Source of the DNA: Bacteroidota bacterium
GTDB taxonomy: Bacteria; Bacteroidota; Bacteroidia; Chitinophagales; Chitinophagaceae
Reading direction: 5' to 3'
NCBI GenBank assembly: GCA_023391015.1
Contig: JAEWBT010000118.1
Location: 1-20,819, forward strand
Length of the DNA: 20,819 nucleotides
Shown: piece by piece, positions 17,001-20,819 of the stretch
How positions within the stretch are numbered: the first letter of the stretch is position 1
Layout: each line of letters starts with the position of its first letter
Made by a program: the position numbers and the translations under genes
The notes under the pieces: generated by a model
What the model was told of the DNA's origin: nothing
The model's input: only the letters and a program-made list of their open reading frames with translations
The model's database searches: none

Positions 17001-17259
17001 AGTTAACAGCATCCTGCCAACAGACTTCCATTTGTATCCCAACCCCTTCCGGGAAACCATTATGATTTCCGGAATTCAAAGCGGCGATGTGATGACTTTG
17101 CTGGATGCTACCGGAAAGGTTGTTTTGAAAAAGGCTTTTGATCAGGCCGGACAGGAAACCGTTTCGCTGCCGCCGATGGCCGCCGGATTGTACCAGGCGC
17201 GGTTTGTGCGCCGCGACGGGCAACAATGGGGGGTCCAGCTGATTCGGTTAGCCAACTAA
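14089..17259 (+). CDS. secreted M43-type metalloprotease with GEVED and Ig/PKD-like modules, T9SS cargo
   Basis: A 1056-residue exported protein. Residues 1-28 are a signal peptide (KFLLLLLCSLVILTGAFA) read from a GTG start. The peptidase domain has the zinc motif HEMGHSLGLAH at 246-256 and the Met-turn NIMNYTS, as in pappalysin-like M43 enzymes. A GEVED domain follows (ARAWIDWNADGVF, then YGQTEDYTIIV). Next come about five Ig- or PKD-like modules starting near residues 525, 611, 697, 788 and 875, several with a YQWKVNG-type core. The end, from LYPNPF at 982, is a type IX secretion sorting domain, so it should cross the outer membrane and be attached or released. Substrate is unknown. It is monocistronic, with a hairpin just after the stop. 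Confidence 0.93.
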   Translation: MKRRKLSFSKFLLLLLCSLVILTGAFAQQFSCGTTEANADLAARYPAYAQRLQQQKTDWAAYNARLASSAQARIIAGAGGSVSYEIPVVFHIIHTGQAVGTSQNPSDATIQNLVSYLNAVYSATWASNPDTNNGGVKIPIQFVLAKRSPTCTATTGINRVNGSSLAGYSAYGIQGSGAVNGADEVLVKDLSRWPNDRYLNIWIVTNIQGAAANGGGVAGYAYYPGAPSDVDGIVLRHDQTNWAIAHEMGHSLGLAHTFSGSSSPTTCPTNFNCATDGDEVCDTDPHPLVSGCPTGTNPCTGNSYGAVTYNIMNYTSCPNRFTAGQRTRAIFQLVNYRSGLAASNASLPMGVYPTNIAAPATACVPGSIANSGNQFGIGPTAVSLGTLSHSSSGYDEDGYRYYIDHTINTCEENQVTGTIPAGVASTLSVTTGLYNAEKARAWIDWNADGVFQTSEQVLSFSGTTGGQTATVSVTPPTNTVTCAPLRLRVVSDYTSNVTNLTACGSLQYGQTEDYTIIVLPGTTQTPSVAISRTGSTTVCANTSLTFTATPTNGGSAPTYQWKVNGVNVGTNSPTYTASNWTNGNTITVTMTSNSTCAAQTPVTSPVITLSVAPLPATPSAVSGPTTLCSGATNTYSVTPVSGNTYTWTLPSGWSGTSTTASISATAGSSGGVLSVKAVNSCGTSAAVTKSVSVTTVTAPTVSINSSATSTCAGTPVTFTATAANSGTSSTYQWKVNGAVRGTNSNTFTSATLSNGDTVRCYFTTTNSACATTLSAASNPIVISISPQVTPALTITPSATAPCAGDTVLFTTTAFHSGTAPAYEWRVNGTPAGSGASFRLAATTPATVTCSLTSNAACATASTVGSNAVTLAVSPVITPSVTVSATPAGPFTSGQTVVFNATISGGGNAPAFQWLRNGQVVAGANTAAWTAVAGSDFSNGDSIGVRLQSSEACARPGMAQSNALMAVVTPSAVNSILPTDFHLYPNPFRETIMISGIQSGDVMTLLDATGKVVLKKAFDQAGQETVSLPPMAAGLYQARFVRRDGQQWGVQLIRLAN

Positions 17260-17269
17260 AAAAAACCCT

Positions 17270-17309
17270 TAAAATTCCCGGAAAACAGCCACAACTTTCC
17301 GGGAATTTT
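17270..17309 (+). terminator. hairpin after the metalloprotease gene
   Basis: TAAAATTCCCGGAAA (17270-17284) pairs perfectly over 15 nt with TTTCCGGGAATTTTA (17295-17309 within one base) around a loop of about 11 nt. The arms carry one CCGGAA and one TTCCGG half-site. The following bases are AT-rich rather than a clean T run. It starts 10 nt beyond the stop. Confidence 0.7.
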
Positions 17310-17324
17310 ATATTAAATATAAGT

Positions 17325-17374
17325 CTTCAAGGGCGCTGATTTCAAAAAGCGATTTCTTGAAGGCTTTTTCTTTT
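17325..17374 (+). terminator. second terminator-like hairpin
   Basis: CTTCAAG (17325-17331) pairs with CTTGAAG (17356-17362), with a shorter inner pairing of CGCT and AGCG. GCTTTTTCTTTT follows. It may back up the hairpin at 17270. Two more inverted repeats lie just downstream: TTTATTTCCGGAAATAAA at 17387-17404, and GAAAGAC/GTCTTTC at 17414-17444. Confidence 0.45.
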
Positions 17375-17520
17375 GCTAGGAGAGCTTTTATTTCCGGAAA
17401 TAAAGGCTGTTTTGAAAGACTTATCTCTTTAAAGGGTGTCTTTCTAAGAAAACTGGCTTCGCTTTTTAGCATAAGAAACATGGCTTGGTATTTGTGACTG
17501 AAAGAGAAATATATAGCAAT

Positions 17521-17880
17521 ATGAAAAGAACACTTGTACTTGGTGCGTCCGATAATCCGGCCCGGTATAGCTATAAAGCAGTTGCCTCTTTACTGAATAA
17601 TGGTCATTCGGTGATTGCGGTGGGGAATAAAAAATCGGCGGTGATGGGCATTGAAATCACAAAGGAATTTCCGGAAGTCGGCTCGGTAGATACCGTTACG
17701 CTTTATCTCAATCCAATGAACCAACGACCTTATTATGAAGCCATTATCCGCCTCCAACCCAAGCGAATCATCTTCAATCCCGGAACAGAAAACCCCGAAT
17801 TAGAGCAACTGGCCGAAGATGCCGGTATTGAAACGATTGAAGCCTGTACGCTGGTGATGCTGGCGACGGGACAGTACTAA
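17521..17880 (+). CDS. CoA-binding domain protein (Rossmann fold)
   Basis: A 119-residue single-domain protein of the CoA_binding_2 family. It begins KRTLVLGASDNPARYSYKAV, a Rossmann strand with a nucleotide-binding turn, and continues with GHSVIAVGNK and VDTVTLYLNP. It ends with the family hallmark FNPGTENPELEQLAEDAGIETIEACTLVML. Relatives resemble the CoA-binding part of acyl-CoA synthetases but stand alone, and their cellular role is not established. The ATG at 17521 is preferred over a TTG 36 nt upstream because it places the first beta strand right at the N-terminus. No clear promoter was found in 17445-17520. Confidence 0.88.
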   Translation: MKRTLVLGASDNPARYSYKAVASLLNNGHSVIAVGNKKSAVMGIEITKEFPEVGSVDTVTLYLNPMNQRPYYEAIIRLQPKRIIFNPGTENPELEQLAEDAGIETIEACTLVMLATGQY

Positions 17881-17891
17881 GGGCCCGTTAG

Positions 17892-17943
17892 GCGTTGGAG
17901 CTATGCGTTGGAGGCTGCGCCGTTGGAGGAGCCTACGGCGTTG
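17892..17943. repeat. short irregular tandem repeat of GCGTTGGAG
   Basis: GCGTTGGAG occurs at 17892-17900 and 17905-17913, CGTTGGAG at 17921-17928, and GCGTTG at 17938-17943. Spacing is 13 to 17 nt and uneven. It lies between the CoA-binding gene and the promoter of the next gene. No function is evident. Confidence 0.6.
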
Positions 17944-18016
17944 AATTTCCGGAAAAGTTGCGCTGGATTTTTAGATGAAAAGCCGTTTTCCGTAAGGTTG
18001 GGTTCTTTTAATGGTT

Positions 18017-18024
18017 TATCTTTA
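18017..18024 (+). promoter_or_regulatory. -7 element of the CarboxypepD_reg gene
   Basis: TATCTTTA, close to TAnnTTTG, with TTG 16 nt upstream (17998-18000). Only 5 nt separate it from the ATG at 18030, so the transcript would be leaderless. Confidence 0.4.
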
Positions 18025-18029
18025 GCAGG

Positions 18030-18827
18030 ATGAAAACGCAGCATTTTACCCTTTCCCTTCCGGAGCCGTGTAGCGAGGCTTGGGAGCAGATGACACCGTG
18101 TGGTTCCGGAAAATTCTGCGATAGTTGTCAGAAAACAGTGATTGATTTCACGGATTATTCCGAGGCTCAAATTGCGGCGTTTTTCGCGGATAAAGCAGGA
18201 GAAAGTGTGTGCGGCCGTTTTTATGCTTCACAAATTGAAAACGAAGTTTTCTCCTACACGGCACCGGCGAAAAGACCCGCCCGAACGCTGGCAATGGCAG
18301 CATCGGTAGCAGCGCTGGTGGTGGTGAGCTTTGCAACGGAAGCACAGGTAAAGGGTTTTGACCCGGGCATTACGATTGTGGATTCCAGCAGAGCACAGTT
18401 ATCGGCGGAAGATACGACTAACCTTCTGGTTGTTGAGGGAACCGTGAAGGATGATAAGGACGAACCACTGCTGAGTGTAAGCATTCAATTGCTTGAGGAT
18501 AACCGGGTAATTGCCGGAACGGTCACTGATTTGGACGGAAACTATCGCATTGTAATACCTCAAGGTATCAATATGGTCAAATCCGGCACCTTGACAATAA
18601 AATGCTGTTTCTTGGGCTGCACAACGGAAGAACTTACAATTCCACTTCATCAGCAAACGATTAGCTTTCAGGTAAACTTTAGCCTTAAATCGCCTTCAAG
18701 GAACTCAAAGGACTCGCCATTTATTGGACTAATTATACGCCGCTTGGATATTCCCCTAATTGACCTTGAAGCTCCTGGCAGCAAAACGACGATTACGGCT
18801 CCCCAACTTGAAAAAATGCCGCGCTAA
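18030..18827 (+). CDS. Cys-motif N-domain / transmembrane / carboxypeptidase-regulatory-like protein
   Basis: A 265-residue protein with three parts. Residues 1-64 form a small domain with Cys at 14, 24, 30, 33 and 61 (MTPCGSGKFCDSC, then VCGRF), likely to bind a metal. Residues 86-105 (TLAMAASVAALVVVSFATEA) are a single membrane segment, which would leave the Cys domain in the cytoplasm. From about 131 a CarboxypepD_reg-like beta domain follows (VVEGTVKDDKDEPLLSVSIQ, then GTVTDLDGNYRI), expected in the periplasm. This architecture recurs in Bacteroidota, often in several copies per genome, and its role is not known to me. The C-terminal 60 residues show no recognised domain. It is convergent with anmK. 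Confidence 0.82.
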   Translation: MKTQHFTLSLPEPCSEAWEQMTPCGSGKFCDSCQKTVIDFTDYSEAQIAAFFADKAGESVCGRFYASQIENEVFSYTAPAKRPARTLAMAASVAALVVVSFATEAQVKGFDPGITIVDSSRAQLSAEDTTNLLVVEGTVKDDKDEPLLSVSIQLLEDNRVIAGTVTDLDGNYRIVIPQGINMVKSGTLTIKCCFLGCTTEELTIPLHQQTISFQVNFSLKSPSRNSKDSPFIGLIIRRLDIPLIDLEAPGSKTTITAPQLEKMPR

Positions 18828-18834
18828 GCTTCCT

Positions 18835-18879
18835 GACTTGACAAGTCTTCGGACAGCTTGTAGATAGACTTGTAAAGTC
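18835..18879. repeat. paired 13-nt near-palindromes between convergent genes
   Basis: GACTTGACAAGTC (18835-18847) and GACTTGTAAAGTC (18867-18879) are each near-palindromic. They are also complementary to each other at 12 of 13 positions, so a longer hairpin can form. Lying between the ends of two convergent genes, they may act as a bidirectional terminator, although T runs are lacking. Confidence 0.5.
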
Positions 18880-18894
18880 TCACCGCCTTTCGCT

Positions 18895-19974
18895 TTAATT
18901 CCCCAGCCACAAGGCCCCGCCTACACTGCTCCGCACCGCGCCGGTAACGGCTTGCAGTACGTTTTCCTCCTCGCGCCAGCGCAACGTTCCGATTAGAGCC
19001 ATAACAAGCGCTTCTTTAAAATCCACCAGGCTGCGTTCCGGAACCACGATTTCTACGCCCAGCGAGCTTAATTTTTCGCGCAGCAGGGAAATCAAAAACG
19101 CATTGTGTGCCCCACCGCCGGTAATGAGCAGCTCCCCCGCCCCATTTCCAAACCGCGCCACCGCTTCGGCAATTTGTCCGGCCAGGTGATGGGAGAAGGA
19201 ATGTAACAGATCTGTTGTCGCAGCGGCCCCATTTTCCAGAACGGCTTTTCCGAGGTCCAGCGCTTCAGCATTGCTCAGGCTTTTAGGCGGCATTTTCCGG
19301 AAATAATCGCCCCTATCCAGCGCTGCTACTACTTCGGGAAGCAGGTTTCCACTTTGCGCCAGCGCGCCGGCCTCATCAAACGGCTTTCCTTCCCGCATCG
19401 CCAGCCGGTTCAGCACCGCGTTGGCCGGGCCAATATCAAACGCCAGCCGGTTGTCACCGTTTTGGATGGTGAGGTTGGCAATGCCGCCGAGGTTGAGCAG
19501 ATACGGAAATTGGCCAAAAAGCAGCTTGTCGCCAATGGGGACAATAGGTGCGCCCTGCCCGCCGAGCGCTACGTCCAATGCGCGTAAATCGGTGATGACC
19601 GGCAGGCTGGTAGCCGCTGCAAGGGCCGCGCCGCAACCGATTTGCGAAGTGGTTTTGGTAGCCGGCTCGTGAAAAACCGTGTGGCCGTGCGAAGCAATAA
19701 AATGGACTTTATGGTGCAGGCTGTGCTTTTCAATAAAAGCTGTTACCTGCTCGCCCAGATACTGCCCGTAACGGGTATGCAGCCGTAAAAAATCTGGCAC
19801 AGCCATTTGCGGCGCACGCAGCAAATCGGCGCTCCATTCCGGGGAATACGGCACGCATTCGGTGGCTACAAACTCAAAACTCCAGGCTCCGCGCTGCTCG
19901 GTCAGTTCTACTAAAGCAATATCCAAGCCATCCAGCGAAGAGCCCGACATCAGGCCGATAACAGAGTAAATCAC
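18895..19974 (-). CDS. anmK: anhydro-N-acetylmuramic acid kinase
   Basis: AnmK cleaves and phosphorylates anhydro-MurNAc to MurNAc-6-phosphate during cell-wall recycling in the cytoplasm. The N-terminal ATP-binding motif GLMSGSSLDGLD, the FIASHGHTVFHEP segment, the DVALGGQGAPIVP region with the catalytic Asp, LLNLGGIANLT, FDIGPANA and the late ITGGGAHNAFL are all present. The 359-residue length is normal. The ATG at 19974 begins MIYSVIGLMSG, the usual start. A promoter octamer about 97 nt upstream implies a leader carrying two TTTCCGGAAA copies (19995-20004, 20028-20037). No murQ lies in the window. Confidence 0.95.
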   Translation of the reverse strand: MIYSVIGLMSGSSLDGLDIALVELTEQRGAWSFEFVATECVPYSPEWSADLLRAPQMAVPDFLRLHTRYGQYLGEQVTAFIEKHSLHHKVHFIASHGHTVFHEPATKTTSQIGCGAALAAATSLPVITDLRALDVALGGQGAPIVPIGDKLLFGQFPYLLNLGGIANLTIQNGDNRLAFDIGPANAVLNRLAMREGKPFDEAGALAQSGNLLPEVVAALDRGDYFRKMPPKSLSNAEALDLGKAVLENGAAATTDLLHSFSHHLAGQIAEAVARFGNGAGELLITGGGAHNAFLISLLREKLSSLGVEIVVPERSLVDFKEALVMALIGTLRWREEENVLQAVTGAVRSSVGGALWLGN

Positions 19975-20070
19975 AGTCTTTAAAAAAGATAAGTTTTCCG
20001 GAAAAATGCGGTGTCAAAAAAAGGAAATTTCCGGAAATTTTGTTCCCAAAAGCCCTTTTTGAAAGCGGGG

Positions 20071-20078
20071 CGAAGGTA
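20071..20078 (-). promoter_or_regulatory. anmK -7 element
   Basis: The minus strand reads TACCTTCG, the same octamer as before rpoB and purM. It lies just downstream of the terminator of the DoxX gene, consistent with an independent promoter for anmK and a leader of about 90 nt. Confidence 0.5.
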
Positions 20079-20103
20079 ACGGCAAGCGGATATTCTCGAC
20101 TCC

Positions 20104-20152
20104 CCAAAAAAGAAAAGAGAGCCGGCGCTGCAAGCAGCCGCCAACCCTCTTT
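20104..20152 (-). terminator. terminator of the YceI-DoxX operon
   Basis: On the minus strand AAAGAG pairs with CTCTTT across a long GC-rich inner stem (with G-U pairs and a GCTG/CAGC tip), followed by TCTTTTTTGGGG. It begins 35 nt after the DoxX stop and separates it from the anmK promoter. Confidence 0.75.
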
Positions 20153-20186
20153 CCAACCTATTCTAAACGCTGTTTTTCCGGAAAAA

Positions 20187-20588
20187 CTAATCCCAGCGAC
20201 TGCTGCGCGACACGGCCAACGCCCCCCCGCCGGTACAGAAAAGCGCAATGGAATTAAAGAAAAACAAAGCTGGCAATTCAATCGCCCACGCGCCGCTGTC
20301 CGATAATTTGCCAATGTCTTCCGGGTGCGCCGTAGCAACGGCTACGACCATTGTGAAGGCAATCAGCAAAGCGGCAATGCGGCTGCGGAAACCAATGATC
20401 AACAGCAGCGGAGCCAGCACTTCACCCACATACACACCATAGGCCACAAAAGCCGGAATGCCTTTGGATTGCAGCATGCTGCCCATGCCGGAAACGCCTT
20501 TCTGCAATTTGGCAACGCCGTGAAACAGCATCAGTCCGCCGGTAGCAAGCCGGAGCAGTAAAAGCCCGGCAGCGAAATTTCGGTTCAT
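20187..20588 (-). CDS. DoxX family membrane protein
   Basis: A 133-residue inner-membrane protein with four predicted membrane segments: LLLLRLATGGLMLFHGVAKL, AYGVYVGEVLAPLLLIIGF, AALLIAFTMVVAVATAH and WAIELPALFFFNSIALF. The FHGVAKL and GEVLAPLLLIIGFRSR stretches and the late ELPALF are typical of DoxX. The family is linked in places to redox stress but its general role is poorly defined. It starts 34 nt after the YceI-family stop on the same strand, so the two are probably cotranscribed, and one TTTCCGGAAA copy sits in that gap. It ends at the terminator at 20104-20152. Confidence 0.9.
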   Translation of the reverse strand: MNRNFAAGLLLLRLATGGLMLFHGVAKLQKGVSGMGSMLQSKGIPAFVAYGVYVGEVLAPLLLIIGFRSRIAALLIAFTMVVAVATAHPEDIGKLSDSGAWAIELPALFFFNSIALFCTGGGALAVSRSSRWD

Positions 20589-20622
20589 AAAAAGGTTTTT
20601 ATTTCCGGAAAAAAGGTCCGCT

Positions 20623-20819
20623 TTATTGCTTGGCCAGCTCGGTGTAGATTTTGATTTCTACGTTCTTGGCCACGCCTTGTCCGGTGGGGTCATAGTTGAT
20701 GTTGTAATCCAGCCGGTTGATGGTAGCCGTGGCCATAAAACCTACTTTTTCGCCGCCTTTCTGGTCTTTCGCCATCCCGCCATACAGCACGTCGAACACC
20801 ACAGGTTTGGTCACGTCTT
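20623..20819 (-). CDS. YceI-family protein, C-terminal part only
   Basis: The last 65 residues of a protein whose start lies beyond the window. The visible part reads DVTKPVVFDVLYGG, KVGFMATATINRLDYNINYD and ends KNVEIKIYTELAKQ. The order TKPV, then a GF-ATATINR strand, then a V-I-I-E end strand is the C-terminal pattern of YceI proteins, secreted lipocalin-like barrels that bind isoprenoid or lipid ligands. Whether it has a signal peptide cannot be seen. It would be the first or an upstream gene of the operon with DoxX. Confidence 0.85.
   Translation of the reverse strand, partial: DVTKPVVFDVLYGGMAKDQKGGEKVGFMATATINRLDYNINYDPTGQGVAKNVEIKIYTELAKQ

Larger units (their letters stand above)
3460..20612. 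repeat. highly iterated palindrome TTTCCGGAAA (dispersed family)
   Basis: TTCCGGAA was counted by eye with first bases at 3461, 4111, 4121, 4143, 4534, 4886, 4971, 5075, 5219, 5432, 7612, 8015, 8630, 8931, 9996, 10600, 11056, 11998, 12707, 12946, 13101, 14022, 16008, 17067, 17392, 17669, 17947, 18104, 19036, 19295, 19996, 20029, 20176 and 20603. That is 34 copies; chance predicts about 0.3 in a window this size. About 20 are the full 10-mer TTTCCGGAAA. Some 55 further half-sites (TTCCGG or CCGGAA) were also seen. Copies inside genes fall in all frames, for example as Phe-Arg-Lys, Phe-Pro-Glu and Ser-Gly, so the signal is at the DNA level. None lies in rpoB or between 5440 and 7611. Exact counts should be recomputed. 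Confidence 0.93.

Overview
The window is a stretch of chromosome from a member of the Bacteroidota. Four things point there. There is a type IX secretion C-terminal tail with a LYPNPF motif on a secreted metalloprotease. Several promoters carry the Bacteroidota -7 pattern TAnnTTTG or a TTCG variant of it. Shine-Dalgarno sequences are absent in front of the genes. The gene families (LTA-synthase-like sulfatase, long PurM, Cys-motif/CarboxypepD_reg protein) are typical of the phylum. The class cannot be fixed from sequence alone; Chitinophagia or Saprospiria would fit. No insertion sequence, prophage, CRISPR array, tRNA or rRNA was seen, so this looks like ordinary core genome.

Layout. 1-3134 (-): rpoB, cut off by the window start, with a leader of about 175 nt that holds a possible attenuator. 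3571-5145 (+): a small lipoprotein, then the Sua5-type threonylcarbamoyl-AMP synthase. 5348-7969 (+): a three-gene Mce/Mla-type lipid transport operon (permease, ATPase, MCE-domain protein) closed by a strong terminator. 8057-10036 (-): a membrane LTA-synthase-like sulfatase-fold enzyme. 10037-10468: a repeat-rich intergenic region. 10469-11743 (-): mtaB, divergent from a lipoprotein (11871-12452, +). 12609-13784 (-): purM. 14089-17259 (+): a large secreted M43 metalloprotease with GEVED and Ig/PKD-like modules. 17521-17880 (+): a CoA-binding protein. 18030-18827 (+): a Cys-motif/transmembrane/CarboxypepD_reg protein. 18895-19974 (-): anmK. 20187-20819 (-): a DoxX protein downstream of a truncated YceI-family gene.

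Functional links. Sua5 and MtaB act in sequence on tRNA position A37 (t6A, then ms2t6A). The envelope is a recurring theme: Mce lipid transport, LTA-synthase-like enzyme, AnmK cell-wall recycling, two lipoproteins and a T9SS cargo.

The most striking signal is not a gene. The palindrome TTCCGGAA, usually extended to TTTCCGGAAA, was counted by eye 34 times in 20.8 kb, where about 0.3 would be expected by chance. It lies in all reading frames, is enriched between genes, sits at the apex of a terminator, and is absent from the 3.1 kb of rpoB. It behaves like a genome-wide iterated palindrome, comparable in style to HIP1 of cyanobacteria or DNA uptake sequences, and is the best candidate for something undescribed.
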